Assembly (NCBI GenBank): GCA_963575745.1
Contig: CAUYUJ010011292.1
Span: 291,007-355,006, forward strand
Direction of reading: 5' to 3'
Origin: Prorocentrum cordatum
Taxonomy: Eukaryota; Sar; Dinophyceae; Prorocentrales; Prorocentraceae
DNA length: 64,000 bases
Part shown: piece after piece, positions 31,216 through 42,440 of the stretch
Position numbering within the stretch: the first letter of the stretch is position 1
Layout: every line of letters starts with the position of its first letter
Translations under genes and position numbers: made by a program
Notes under the pieces: model-generated
The model's input: the letters and a program-made list of their open reading frames with translations, nothing else
What the model was told of the DNA's origin: nothing
Databases searched by the model: none

Positions 31216-31978
31216 ACTCAGCACTACCTTTGTTGACGACAGCAACTCCACTACCCACACCGCGTCTGAGCTGCAGAAATCTCTTGACGAAACCGCCAAG
31301 TTTGATCGATTCTCAGGTCAACGCCTTCACCCTGGTGAAGTGGCAGGGTGGGCGCTCACCGACGAGCTTCACGCCGCCGTTACCCAGCTCGCACTGGCGG
31401 AGCGCCCCCTACGTGTGGTCGACTCCTTCAAGCTCGTCGGGAGTTACATCAACGCAGAGGCAGCGCCGGCTCCAGCCGCGCTTAACCTCACGGCCACCGC
31501 TGACGCCCGTGCACGGAGAGCGACTATCCGCCTGCCGCGCATTGGCAAGCTCCCATCGCCGATGCTTATCAAGGCGCGGCACGCCCGTTCCCTGGCTGCC
31601 AGCGTCTGCACCACGGGCACCGACATTCAAGCACCATCAGGCACAGCCAAAACTGCCTACAACCACGCCCTCAAGGCGGCTATCCGCCCCAAGGGGAACA
31701 AGTGGGTCGAGTTCTGGACTCTCATGGCCGTGTGCGTCCCAGGACACGCCCTGGAGATCGACGCCATCACGCAGCGTGAAGCATTCCTGTGCCTGCGGCG
31801 ACAGGTAACCGCGACGTTACACTCTGCGGGCTCGCCAGAGACCTTCAACACCACGTCCAGACCCTGTTTGGTGGAGGACCCGTCGGACGACTCGTCCAGT
31901 CGCTCCAGCAGCTCCGATGGACCTGGCCCACATTTGGCATCATGTACGACGACTGGGGCTGCCAGATCAGCTGGCTGA
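31216..31978 (+). CDS. LINE-1 reverse transcriptase (catalytic FVDD and thumb)
   Basis: The frame beginning at 31145 becomes the coding one from about 31216. It contains FVDD at 31229-31240, the catalytic RT motif C (usually YADD or FADD), followed by motifs D/E (VVDSFKLVGSYI). The rest is the thumb/connection region. Coding quality drops after about 31.85 kb, where the next frame (31789-32484) takes over. Confidence 0.75.
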
Positions 31979-32484
31979 ATTTACCCCAAAACGCCTTCCT
32001 ACACATGCTGCGGGCCTCGCAACGCAGGGCTTTTCTGCGGAGGATCAAGCCACGGCGACACGACCTTGGCTACCTAGCCTCTGTCAGACAGGGCCTCGAC
32101 CTCTTCGCCAGCACGTGGCTCGCCCGAACTAAAGGAGCAGCCAAATGCACTGCCTGGCAGCTGGCGCTCCTCCTCAACTACCTGTCGGGCGGGGATCACA
32201 CCCAACAGCGACGATCCCGATCAAACACGTCGGCAGACCCCAGCCCCATCTGCCGATACTGCGACGAGGAAGAGGAAACTCAGGAGCACACTGTCCGCGA
32301 CTGCAAGTGCTGGGCCCGAGAAAGACTCCTTCTCACCACCCTCATCAGTGACGACCAGTGGGCTCGTCTTCCGCCGCACACAAGACACTGCGGGCTCTTT
32401 GACGAAGACCCAGCCCTCCTCGACCTACAGGCCGACCTCGCGAGGGACCCGCTGCCACAGCCCATACCGCGGCCCCCCCCCTGA
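31789..32484 (+). CDS. LINE-1 connection region with CCHC zinc knuckle
   Basis: This frame continues the region after the RT thumb. Residues about 50-70 include IMYDDWGCQISWL. A zinc knuckle C-x2-C-x8-H-x4-C (CRYCDEEEETQEHTVRDC) is at 32251-32304, typical for the C-terminal part of LINE ORF2. The frame ends at TGA 32482-32484, but RNase H follows in an overlapping frame. The Pro-rich C-terminal end lies over a run of C residues where slippage could have occurred. Confidence 0.75.
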   Translation: MPAATGNRDVTLCGLARDLQHHVQTLFGGGPVGRLVQSLQQLRWTWPTFGIMYDDWGCQISWLNLPQNAFLHMLRASQRRAFLRRIKPRRHDLGYLASVRQGLDLFASTWLARTKGAAKCTAWQLALLLNYLSGGDHTQQRRSRSNTSADPSPICRYCDEEEETQEHTVRDCKCWARERLLLTTLISDDQWARLPPHTRHCGLFDEDPALLDLQADLARDPLPQPIPRPPP

Positions 32485-32499
32485 GGGAGATCCTGCGGC

Positions 32500-34153
32500 G
32501 TCAGCCCAGGACACCTACACCGCCTACCTTGACCACGACACTGGTTGGACATGGGTCTACGCTGCCACGGACGGTGCATGCACCAACCAAGCCATCCCAT
32601 TGCTAGCAAGAGCGGGCTACGGCGTCTACTACGGCATCGACCACCGCATGAACTACAGTGCACGCGTTCACGGCCTAACGCAGAACGCCCAGGTTGCGGA
32701 GACCCTCGCCATTGTCCACCTTACGGCATGTGCCGAACGGCCCGTGCACGTTTTCGTGGACAACCAGGCGGTGGTCGATGGGTTCCAAAGCATCATCGAC
32801 GGACATCCAGCGCCGCAGGGCACGCACGCGGAGCTCTGGGAAAAGATCCACCGATGTGTTATGGCCAAGCCCAACATGTTTCGCGTCGAAAAAATCGCCA
32901 GCCATCTGGGAGACATGGGCATCGACCTTGGGCTCATCGGGCCCATTGCGGAGGAGTTCAACCGTCAGGCCGACGCCCTTGCCACAATGGCGGCACGCAC
33001 TCACAACCTTCCTGACCACATTGTCGAAGCTGCCAAAACACGACATCGCCAAGCGACCGTGCTCCATGGGGTCGCTGTCGCTATTTACGAGCGCAGACAC
33101 CGCACTCTGCCGCTCCCACACCGCAGGGCTGGGTTTACAGCTGCGGAACTCAGCAAAATGGAACCAAACCCCCTGCTGTCGGACCAGGCACCACCCGCGG
33201 CTGGACCATTCATCCCGCAAGACCCGGATGAGCTCTGGGCCGAGGCCCAACGGGCGATGCTTGATGAACAGGAGGGCGACCCGTTCGGCTTCGGTGGGGG
33301 ATTGGACTTCTTGGACGACGGCCCACCCAGCGCAAACCCTGCCCCGTCGGGCAACCTCTCGACGCCTACCGCGACTCCGACACTGAGAGCGACATCGCAC
33401 CCACATGATGATGTCGCTCACCGCCAAGACGCCGACGAGGACCTGGCTGATCCCCTCGGACTGAGTGGCAGCATAGACGACGCTCCGCCGACACCCCACG
33501 CTGCCGACGATGCCGCCTCATCGAGACGCCACCCGACTACGCCGCCGACCTCCGAGCCCTCGCACGGCATCATGATTGGTCCTACCGTGCCACCCACTCC
33601 GTCCCCCCACCAGCGCCAGCCCGCGGGGGCGGCTCCAGCCCCCCCGCAGGGCACCGAGCCAGTCAGGCCGTCGCACCCCGTCCAGGCTTACATTGTTGCT
33701 GGGCGCGAGGATGCGGCTCTTCCGACTTCACGGGGCGTGGCCCTAGCGGCTCCAGCCCTGGGGCCGCGTGTTACCCTCCAGCCGCCTATCAAGGGTGACG
33801 GCAGCCAGCACACGGAGTGCCGTACTGCGCTTGTCCACCACCTGGCCAGGCGCACGGATGACCTCGTCCCTGCCACGAGGCCCGCGGCCGCTGGCACTGA
33901 GCAGCCGCCCCTCACCGACCGCGAAACCGAGCTGTCCCAGGCTATGGCCGCTCTTCAGCAGAGGTGCGCTACTCTCGCCGCTGACCTTGCCGCTGCTCAA
34001 GCCCGTCAAGGCCCTCTGCTCCAGCGCCTCCACCGCGCCGGGCGTGCCTTCGCCGAGCTGCTTACGCCCTCGCCCGATGGAGCTACGCCGTCACTCACCA
34101 TCCAAGCTATGCTGTCATCGCTCCGCGGCGCTCCACCTGGTGTCCCGCGCTAA
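32500..34153 (+). CDS. LINE-1 RNase H and C-terminal tail
   Basis: The frame 32348-34153 is RNase H-like from about 32500: AATDGACTNQ (first Asp), QNAQVAETLAI (Glu), VHVFVDNQAVVDGF (second Asp) and NRQADALA (last Asp, about 32960-32985), so all four metal-binding acidic positions are present. Then comes a Pro/Asp-rich tail with LWAEAQRAMLDEQEGDPFG, and a C-terminal helix-prone segment (LSQAMAALQQRCATLAADLA). RNase H removes the RNA strand after target-primed reverse transcription. The stop is TAA at 34151-34153. Confidence 0.8.
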
Positions 34154-34518
34154 TTTCCTCCCTTCTGCCTGCCCGTGTGTACGCGTGGCTCCGCGTCCAC
34201 GGTGTCAGGGCGTGGGGGCGGGGGGTGCCCCGTCCCTGCGCGCCGCTTTGCGGCCAAGCGCCCAACTGGCGGTCTGCCAAACCGCCTAGCCACGTGTCAG
34301 CACGTCGCCTTCCTTGTTGGGGCCTCTTTCTTCACGCGGTCTGACATGTGAGATCTTCACCGTCTGTCCGCCGTCTGTAGCGTCTGTCGCATTGCGCCGG
34401 GGGAGGGGGTTTTGTTGCCCGCCCTCGTATCTTAAGGCTGCACCGCCGCAAATAGTGTTTGGCGAGTTGTCGCACCGCAGTGCGCCTCGCGGACGGACCC
34501 TGGTCCGCCTACTTGTCC

Positions 34519-34561
<43 letters not shown>
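34154..34561 (+). other. LINE-1 3' tail ending in a CT run
   Basis: No gene is seen after the RNase H frame. A (CT)n run of about 44 bp covers 34518-34561. It may be the element's natural 3' tail or part of the microsatellite in which it inserted. Confidence 0.6.
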
Positions 34562-34562
<1 letters not shown>

Positions 34563-34984
34563 TGCCGGCTGTGAGGATGTCTCGAGCGAGCAGGCAGTGC
34601 TGTAAGTAGGGGGCACGTTGCCCACACTCATGCCCACTCACACTCAAACGGAGGACGCGTCAGCAAGGATGTGTAAAACAATCCTATCACGCTCAGAGAG
34701 CGTTACAATCTACGTTTCGCGTGTCGTGAGGCGTTCCTTGACATATACCCATAGAAAGACTTACCAAGGGATTGATATGCATGGAACGCCATGGAAAGAT
34801 GTGCCAAGATAATGAGATGCACATATGGGGAGCCCCGTGTCGAGTAATTTTTGCGTTGCAGAAAATTGCAGCGCATTTTGCTGTTCTGGTCGTTGCAGTT
34901 TTCCCACGTGGATCCTTTGGTGGGTCTGCTATCCCGTTTAAGCGTTACCCGGTTTAGGGCCCCCTCAAACCAGAGGGGGGCCTC
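34562..34984. other. Right edge of the 20.9-kb insertion
   Basis: No gene. GTTGCAGAAAATTGCAGCGC and GTTGCAGTTTTCCCACGTGG (34855-34911) resemble strings at 14101-14172. A hairpin GGCCCCCTC-AAACCA-GAGGGGGGCC lies at 34958-34983 immediately before the RT relic. Confidence 0.4.
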
Positions 34985-35029
34985 GAGGCACACATTATGG
35001 AATTGTGGTATGATGAGCTACAAAACAAG

Positions 35030-36000
35030 CAACCCCAGTCGAATAACTTTACACTGCGCCCGCGCAGATTATCTCTGACAACAGCGCGCGGATCACAGTG
35101 GTTGAAGAACAGCAGGTGCACTTGTCCTCGTGGAGTAACCGACGGGACATTCACGCCGCCGAGTCAGATCATGGTCCGTTTTGTTCCACGGGCGGCGATG
35201 ACACTTATGGATTAGACTCCGACGAGCACGGGCAATGCGTGGAGTTTTGCTCTACGGCAGAGATGTCGACGGTAGTCTTTATCCAACGGACAGCATCGGA
35301 TACTGGGCGCCGACCGTGTGACCACGACTCGAGCACATGCGATCGCTGCAGCTAAACGAGCTGCGGTCGTCGCAGAGGACGACCTCACGGAGGCAGATTT
35401 TCAGGCGAATCCAATCAAGGCATCGAAAGCCGTATATTCTGAACTGATGTCTCCAAGGCGGCAGTGGATCAGTGCTTCCCTTGACCCTGGCATGGCATCC
35501 TCAAAGTGACTCGCATACCAAGGGCTCGCTGAAGCGACCGGTGAAAGAGAGCGCGTGGCGTGCTTCACTTTGACACCTGGCTCAGCGTCAGCGCTCGGAT
35601 CGCTCCCCGGAGTTGAGCATTCCGGCGAGTCAAGGCACTGTCTACGTTGTCTTGAACCAGGCACTGGCAGCAAAGATCTTTTCGAGACTCCTCGCTGGAT
35701 CTCAAGAAGACCACGAGAGGCTTTGGACTCAGACCCACGTCTTTCGACGAGGAGTTCGAGGCGAGCTCCGACTTCCTTGTCTGCCAAGCGTGTCGATGAT
35801 ATAGGCATGGCCAACACTGAGGCTACCATTGACAAATACGTTCAGTTCTCGGAAGATACCATTGGGAACAGTAGACTTCACAAACATCCCAAAACCAATT
35901 GTGCTGCGAAGCATGTTAAGGACAGCGATGGCATTGTTATTCTTGACCAGTACGAATGCATAAAACAGCTCCGTCCCATCTAGCACCGCGAACTCACAGG
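35030..36000 (+). pseudogene. Copia-type reverse transcriptase relic
   Basis: Frames switch often. A first segment (35098-35355) holds a conserved-looking GDDTYGLDSDEHGQCVEF string. Then AVVAEDDLTEADFQANPIKA (35365-35427) resembles the start of a copia RT (D-L-T-E-x-D). GTGSKD is at about 35661-35678, and KRVDDIG with the VDD at 35792-35800 corresponds to the catalytic motif (YVDD in copia). YVQFSEDTIG and DQYECIKQLRPI follow. Several frameshifts and stops make the enzyme dead. RT copies element RNA into DNA. Confidence 0.65.
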
Positions 36001-36780
36001 CGCAGATGCTGAGTCCACAGTATCGAAGATGGTCACTGACAGACTTGCGAGCCTCAGAAGCGCTTTGGCTTACTCTCTTACCACGCCACCACTTTTAAAG
36101 GTCCATGTTGTATCATTACTTCACGCCCAAGAACCAACCAACGTGCAAGCGCGACGACTCAGCGATATCACGAGGAAGGTGCAGGCCTGCCCTGAAAGAT
36201 CGCTTGTAAAGTGATGACATCATCGGGCGAGGTAGATCTGCACAGCGACTCCGGCGATCGTCGCCTGAACGGCGGTGTCGGCGACGAGGTCAAAGGACAT
36301 GGCATTTGCAGGACGAGCGGGCTAAGGCGTGGACGCACGCGTGCTGGCAAGCGCGTCGTCCATGTCGTCGACGCGCGCTGGCAGTCTCACCGCTTGCGGT
36401 CCGCTCCGGCTGCTCGGCTGAAACCCTAGCAGCAACCCATGGCTCTGAGGACTGCTGTTCCACGACTGTTACGCTACATGGCCTCTACGTTGGGCCTCTG
36501 ACGCCCAGTCAGTTTAAGGATATTCTTGAGATGGGCGGCCGCGGCATTAAGGCCACCCTGGCCAATGTCACTAATGCGGAATATGTCTTCAAGCCCCTGT
36601 CAAGCTAAGTCCTGGAGACACTGACTGAAGGCACCCTCTTGGGCCACATTTGTTGGATACGACAAATGATGGAGCGCGGTATCGTGCATAGCGCGCACTG
36701 GTGTGACACCCGCGACATGACTGCAGACTGGTACAAAGTACGGAGGGAATTCAATTCTTCAAGCACGATTTGAAGCGACA
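36001..36780 (+). pseudogene. Copia-type RNase H relic
   Basis: Fragments in three frames continue the RT end (SLRSALAYSLTT) and then RNase H. VDLHSDSG (36231-36254) holds the first catalytic Asp, SAETLAATHG (about 36414) the Glu, TNAEYVFK (about 36570) shows Asn where the second Asp is expected, and CDTRDMTAD (36702-36728) holds the last Asp. A stop at 36606-36608 and a frameshift near 36.3 kb break the frame. The order D-E-(D)-D matches RNase H behind copia RT. Confidence 0.65.
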
Positions 36781-36956
36781 CGCCCCCTACAGGGTTGGCC
36801 AGACGAACCCATCTGAGCCGCCCGAGGAATAATAAGCTGCGAGGTAACCTGCTAATGTTGAGCCCGCTGGCTGCTGCCTCTCCTGTGTAACATGGGTGCT
36901 TTGCCGAGTTCGGTTGGATGCGGCCTCGCGCTTCTTCTCCCCCCCGGCTCTGTAGT

Positions 36957-37309
36957 AGGAAGGGCAACGGCGAGAGGTATCGAGCGCTTGTCCGCGGCAG
37001 CTTGGGCTCAACCGACCAGCCGCGAATTATGCCAGGTCGCACTGCGGCCCGCTATCTGACATCGATGCGGGAAACAATCCCTGGAGATGTCCCTTTGCCG
37101 CTCACGCGGCCATTCCTCACCTTTTGCTTTATCGTTGATACGATGCAACAGGGTTGGACGTATACTACGCCTAAGGCGTAGTATCTGGTTGGGTTTCGCA
37201 CCTCACTTTAATCTACCCAGCTCGCCCAGATCTCCACCGCTCGCCACCAAGCGCGCCCCTGTGCGCCCTGACGATGTGTTTGCGCCACGCACGCACGGCA
37301 CGGGCACCG
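36957..37309 (+). repeat. Right copy of the flanking repeat (blocks Q-R-P)
   Basis: Q (36957-37067) and R (37068-37127) are contiguous, and P (37218-37309) follows after a 90-bp segment that is absent in the left copy. That segment contains ACTACGCCTAAGGCGTAGT, an 8-bp inverted repeat (37164-37182). The repeat lies right behind the RNase H relic, as a 3' LTR would. Confidence 0.6.
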
Positions 37310-38724
37310 TCCTCCCCACAGCCCACAGCCAGTCCTGTTGAAGGCTTCGAGAGATCATCGGACGCGAAGAAGTGGCAAATAAACGCGTATAGATGTTCTT
37401 CCGGTTTTGAATTATTTGGGCTTCTGGAAGGGTCACCAGGGTGCTGCGATTCATGTGGGGCCGTGTCGTGGCCCAGTCGGAACTTTTTGGAGGCTTGATG
37501 GGGCCATCTTCAACCGCCTTGAGTTTGTTTAAGCCATCATGGAGGCCATTTCGGAGCTCCTCCTCCTCGTCCTCCGCCTCTTCCTCCTCCTCCTCCTCCT
37601 CCTCCTCCTCCTCACCCCTCCTTGATGTGTCAGAGCCATGGCACGTGTGTCAATTGTTTCTCCGGGGGTGCATGGCCCGACGAACAGAACCTGGACGCCG
37701 AAATCGGGGAGACGCGCTAGGACTGAACGCCAAACAAATAGCTTGACATCGCTCGGTCGTGGTTTTTCCTTTTCACCGGCGAGGACCATTGAGGATCATC
37801 TTGCGCACGGCATCGAAGCATTCACGGGAAATGGACGTCCGAACGATGTCAAGGTAAGGGATCCGCCAAGTATGTTTGGGCCGACGCCGCGGGCGCGCAA
37901 GTCGGCAACAACAACAGCAGCAGCAACAGCAGCAGGGCAGCAAGCAGACGAGGACGAAAAAAAAAGAGGTGGGGCAAGGCTTGGCATCGCTCGGGCGTGT
38001 GCAGTTCTTTTCGGCGAAGACTACCGAGGAGCGTCTTGGATCATTATGCGAGAAAGAAGCGCATGACATCGAGAAATGCACGGGGAATGGACGTCCGATC
38101 GATGGCAAGAAGGGGAGAAAAGGATGCCGAGGGCGAGGAGGAACGGGGGGGATGGACGCCCGAGGAAGGCGCGTAGGACGATGGCAAGAAGAGGGTGCCG
38201 AGGAGGGGCGAGGAGGGCGGAAACCAGGGACAGTCGAGGTTCGTCCGAGTATTTTGCGGAGGCCTTGCGGCTGGAGCCGCCGGCCCTGAAGGGGCACGAC
38301 GACGGCGACGACGACGCGGACGCTCTGGAGCCGAAAGCTGCCGAGGAGGACGAGAAGGAGAGAACCTGTCGAGGCAAGCCTTATGATGATCCAACCTACT
38401 TTCGCCTCGACCACCAAGAAAAATCTCAAACACCAGGAAAGTACCGAAACCTGGGGTTTTGTAGTGCCGAGCCCTGGGAGGCGACACTGTTTCGACACTG
38501 TTTCGACACTTTTCTGGGTGTTCGAAATTTGTTGGGGGATGTGGCCCTTACGTAAGATGGGGGCAACATGAGGCAAGTCGAGGGTCGTCGGAGCACGCTG
38601 GCCTGGCACTGTTGTGTGCAGCTGCTTCGGGCCCGGCCAGCTGGCCCTTTCATGGCGCTTCGTGGCGCCCAGAAGACCAGCTCCATGCAGTCGACTCGCC
38701 AGTCCCCTTTTCGCGATGTCCACC
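37310..38724 (+). other. Non-coding stretch with CTC array and an old tandem duplication
   Basis: A CTC array is at 37558-37618. A unit of about 240 bp is repeated: 37745-37865 (GACATCGCTCGGTCGTGG, GGAAATGGACGTCCGAACGATG) and 37983-38115 (GGCATCGCTCGGGCGTGT, GGGAATGGACGTCCGATCGATG), with remains of a third unit near 38150. CAACAACAACAGCAGCAG lies at 37907-37941. Frames up to 324 codons on the minus strand here are Arg/Ser/Pro-rich and lack motifs. Confidence 0.5.
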
Positions 38725-38899
38725 AGAGACAAAAGTACCACTCCCACCAGCTAGGGGGGGGTCTGTCCCACCCTCTCGAACTGATGCTACCTCTTTCCAG
38801 GCATGCCTCCAGAGAGTTCCTGGAAGGAGGTGCTTGCCACCAGCTCGAGGGGAGGGAGCGGCCACCCCCTTAACTGGTGGTAGTGGTACTTTCGTCTCT
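38725..38899. repeat. 175-nt near-perfect foldback hairpin
   Basis: Arms 38725-38801 and 38819-38899 pair along nearly their whole length around a 17-nt loop. The outer 36 nt pair with about four mismatches (AGAGACAAAAGTACCACT against AGTGGTACTTTCGTCTCT), and the inner 12 nt pair at 11 of 12 (CCTCTTTCCAGG with CCTGGAAGGAGG). It could be a foldback element or, if transcribed, a hairpin RNA. Confidence 0.8.
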
Positions 38900-38997
38900 C
38901 CTGAGATACCCCCCCCCTCTATAGCCTCCCCTCTGTTCACCACCCTTGCGCGTGAGGCCCTGGCCTGACGGGCCTTGCCCAGAGTCGGCCACGCGCG

Positions 38998-39136
38998 GAG
39001 GGGGCAGGAGGAGGGGGGAAGGCTTCTCAGAAGCACCCCTGCTTCTCGGAAGGCGCGGGCCTTCTCGCCAGGCCAGCGTTTTTTTTTCTGAGAAAACGTC
39101 GCCTAAGAAGCCTTCCCCCCTCCCCCGACCCCCCTC
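38998..39136. mobile_element. MITE-like foldback element, copy 1
   Basis: Terminal inverted repeats of 33-34 nt (38998-39030 and 39103-39136) both contain GGAGGGGGGAAGGCTTCT. Adjacent to the left arm is AAGCACCCCTGCTT, shared with the element at 57452-57585. The interior holds a 9-T run. No transposase is present and no clear target-site duplication was seen. Confidence 0.7.
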
Positions 39137-39834
39137 TCCACGCTGCCAACAGGGGGCCCCCGAGCCTGTGCCAAGGGTCGACCAAAGAACCCACCAGACC
39201 CCACCTACGGCCCTCCATGCTGCGCCACGTCCCACCAGGGGCCGTGTCATATACCGCGCGAAAGCTCAAGCCGGAGTTCATGGTATACGCTAGGGTCGGG
39301 CGGGTGGTAATGCGGGGTGATTCATTTGGGGGGTTTACCCTAAATTGCAGTTGAATGGGGGTGAAGTAATGAGGGGTGATTTACATGGGGGTTGACTTAA
39401 ATAGGGGGTGACTTGAATTGGGGATGGCACAAATTGGTGGTGACCTACATGGGGGGGGAAGAAAGGGCCCTCAATGGGCACTTAGGGCCCCTTTTGGAGC
39501 CAGCAGGGGCCCTGAATGGGGTCCTGAAGAAAGGGGCTTTAGAGTGCCTCTCAGGGGACTTTTGCTCACCGCCCATCGAGGTCCCCCTCCAGGCCGCCCC
39601 GCCCGATGAGGCCCGCGGGACCGTAGGTGGGGTGGTGTCGTTTGTTTCCTGGTCCAAAGAGGGCCGTCGCCGTCGGCACTTGCCTCCGACTCGCCCCAGC
39701 CTCGGCGGGGGCACCGCGGCCGCGACGAGCACGCTGAAAAGGCGCTGAACGCCCAGCGGCGTGGAGCTCAGGCCGGGGCGTCGCCCAGGGGGGGGGGGCT
39801 CCTGGCGATTTTCTTGTTGTCTTCTTTGTTTGTT
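39137..39834. other. Non-coding stretch with loose GGGGTGA repeats
   Basis: 39295-39465 holds a loose tandem of GGGGGTGA-TTTACAT-like units of about 20-30 bp. The rest (39465-39834) has open frames of up to 111 codons without motifs. No gene is supported. Confidence 0.45.
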
Positions 39835-40410
39835 CTCTCTCTCTCTATATCTCTACATGTGTATATATATATATATGCAGAGAGATATGTTATATTACGT
39901 ATGGATTCATTTACATGCGTTCATACATACACGGATGCATACATACATACATGCATACATGCATGCACGCATACATGCATACATACACTTACAATCGGAC
40001 GCACACATATAAATGCATGTGTACGTATATACATACATACAAACGTACGTACTTACGTACATGTATATATATGTGTATGCATGTTTATATACATGTACAT
40101 ATACATATATTATGCATATACATATACATGTACGTATACATGTACATGTACATGTACATATACATATATAAATACATCACATACATACATGCATGCATGC
40201 ATACATACATACATGCATATATACATACATCCATACATGCATACGTACGTATGTACGTACGTACGTACGTACGTACGTACATACATACATACATACATAC
40301 AATCATACATACAAACATACGTACATACATACATACATACATACATACATACATACATACATACATACATACATACATACATACATACACACACGTACAA
40401 ACATACCTGC
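39835..40410 (+). repeat. CATA/TACA array with an ACGT core
   Basis: About 570 bp of ATAC/CATA repeats with ATGC, TATA and ACGT interruptions. The stretch 40240-40280 is nearly pure ACGT, an alternating purine-pyrimidine tract prone to Z-DNA. Frames are Tyr/Thr/His/Ile repeats. Confidence 0.95.
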
Positions 40411-41060
40411 ATGCGTCTGTGTAGGGGTGTAGCTGCCCCAGGGGTGGCCCGTCCTGGGCTCAGGGGCGGTGTGTAGCTGCCTCCCGGGCCAAGCCGGGAG
40501 GGCGCACACACCGCTCCTGGGCCCTGGGCGGGCCAGGGGGGCCCACCTCTTGGGGGTCCACGCCCAGACGTCTGGGGTCTGGGGGGTGGGAGGGTGAGGA
40601 GGGAGCAGGGGGAAGGGGCGCGAGGAGGGGTCTGGGGGGGCGGGGGGGGTGAGGAGGGGGGGGAAGGGGAACGAGCAGGGAATCTGGGGGGGGGGGGCAG
40701 GGGAGGGTGGAACAGGGGGAAGGGGCACGAGGAGGGGTCTGGGGGGTAGGAGGAAGAGGAAGAGAGGACGGGTCGGGAGGGGGGGGAAGGAGTTAGGGGG
40801 GGGGGCATGAGGAGCGTCGCGCCACAGAAGGAGAGGGTGTCCTGGTTGGAAACGGCGTGCCCTGGAGGTTCGCCGTCGGTTTCGGGCTCCAGGGCTCTCC
40901 CCGCGGGCCCCGGGACCGTCAGAGAACGACTCGGGGCGAAGATCTTCGTAGGAGGAGGGAGGAGGGAGGAGGGATAGGGAGGGGCAGGAGGAGGAAGGGG
41001 TAGGAGGAGGGAGGGGCAGGAGGGCGGAGAGGGGTAGGAAGAGGGAGGAGGGACGACGGC
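40411..41060 (+). repeat. G-rich region with a 25-bp hairpin
   Basis: The hairpin 40463-40517 (GCGGTGTGT...CTCCCGG) has about 24-nt arms around a few-nucleotide loop. Downstream the DNA is GGGGAGG/GAGGAGG-rich to 41060. Minus-strand frames of more than 300 codons are Pro/Ser/Leu-rich and explained by composition. Confidence 0.7.
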
Positions 41061-41110
41061 GCCGCCTCGGCGCGGGCGATCCTCGGGGGCCACCCCGATA
41101 CCCGGGGCCA
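41045..41110 (+). repeat. Segment duplicated at 55950-56010
   Basis: After the GGA array, ACGACGGCGCCGCCTCG and GATCCTCGGGGGCC parallel GCGACGCCGCCTCGTCG and GGTCCTCGGGGCGC near 55963-55994. Both lie at the same end of a purine-rich array, suggesting that array plus flank moved or duplicated together. Confidence 0.5.
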
Positions 41111-41900
41111 CCCAGGGTGCGGGTAGGGGTTCCGACGGAGGAGAGATTGGTTTGAGTCGGCAGGGGGTCTGAAGTGGTCCAGCACGGGCTCTGGCCAGGG
41201 CTTCTTTCTTCGTTTTTTCTCCTCTGGCTGACCTCGTGGGGGTTCGTCGTAGCCACGGCTGGACGCGGCTCGATACCTCAGGAAGGGTCCGTGCACCGAT
41301 TTCGAGCGGATCCGGCCTCCTCTGTCTCGAAATATGTTCTCGGGGCCCATCCAGCGCAGACCTCCCAGCCGCATCCAAGATACCGCACCGCTGTGCGTCC
41401 TTCGTCGCCGCGGCTGCATTCGCCTCGAGGTCCGGGCCAGACGCAGTTTTTAAGAGGTCCGTTTAAGTCGGGCCTGTCCCACTACAGGGGGGATCATCCA
41501 AAGTAGAACAAGAATAGCGTGGGGATCTTCTGACTATTTGTGATCATGTGGGTGTATTGTGTTAGGATTCTTTATTGTTCGTCCAAATCTCCCTGCAGGG
41601 GGACGTGCCTGGCCTAAAGGTCCGTGGAGCAGCGGTGTCGGGTGGCGGCGCGCGCCAGGGGATGGCGCGAGGGAGGCGGCCCTCTAAGAATGGTGGGGGC
41701 TTCCTGGAATGCTGGGGGCGCCTGGATGCTTCTTTCGTCAGGGGCGGGGAGGGCTCCTAAGTGGCCACCTGCCTGCTCAGAATCCCCTTCGCCTTTTTAG
41801 AAGACCACCTCCCTCGCGCCACCCGTTTGTCGTTTGTGCGCGTTGCCAGGTCGGTATCTTTCTGTTCCCCCAGGTGGGGAGGAGGGGTGGGGGAGGAGAA
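41111..41900. other. Spacer without recognised gene
   Basis: Open frames of 60-166 codons on both strands have no family motif. The composition is GC-rich and complex from 41.1 to 41.5 kb, then moderately GC-rich to 41.9 kb. Confidence 0.4.
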
Positions 41901-42406
41901 GGGGAGAAGGAAGAGGGGGATGGAGAGGAGGAGGAGGAGGAGGAGGAGGAGGAGGAGCAGGAGGAGCAGGAGGAGCAGGAGGAGCAGGAGGAGCAGGAGG
42001 AGCAGGAGCAGTAGCAGGAGCAGGAGGAGCAGGAGGCGCCTTCTGCGCGGGATATCCCCGCGCCCGGAGGGGGGCGCTGCCCTCCCACAGACGGCGACGA
42101 GCGCGGCGCCGGGCCCGCTCGATAGCGGGTGCCCGCGCCTTGCATGCGGCACCGTCAGCCTAGCCCATGGCAGGGGGCCTGCTGCGCCCAGCACCACCAG
42201 CAGCCATGAGGCACACCAGCTGGGGACAGCCGAGGCGCACACCGCGGGGAGGAGAGCGTGGAGACTGAACCCAAGCGGCCCTCCTCCTCCTCCTCCTCCT
42301 CCTCCTCCTCCTCTTCCTCCTCCAACTCCTCCACCTCCTCCTCCTCCTCCTCCTCCTCATCCTCTTTCTCTTCCTCTTCCTCTGCCTCCTCTTCCTCATC
42401 ATCCCC

Positions 42407-42440
<34 letters not shown>

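Larger units (their letters stand above)
26690..34561 (+). mobile_element. LINE-1: nearly complete non-LTR retrotransposon, inactivated
   Basis: In order: an ORF1-like disordered region, an AP-type endonuclease (28.6-29.4 kb), RT (30.5-31.6 kb), a CCHC knuckle (32251-32304), RNase H (about 32.5-33.0 kb), a C-terminal tail with a helical segment, and a 3' tail ending in a 44-bp CT run. CT arrays lie at both ends. The reading frame changes near 29.21, 31.22, 31.79 and 32.45 kb. Endonuclease-RT-RNase H order fits RNase H-bearing LINE clades such as I/R1-related ones, but the clade was not tested. Confidence 0.85.
34985..36950 (+). mobile_element. Right part of the copia-type element: RT and RNase H relic
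   Basis: Plus-strand coding fragments in at least five frames carry copia-type RT and RNase H remains, followed directly by the flanking repeat at 36957. One copy of the GCGGG-hairpin family is present at 36839-36852; none was seen in the intervening 20.9 kb. This, the matching domain order and the flanking repeats link it to the left part at 1217-14100. Confidence 0.7.

Noticed and set aside
40303-41378. 317- and 422-codon minus-strand ORFs
   Set aside because: Pro/Ser/Leu-rich translation of G-rich DNA plus CATA repeats; no domain.
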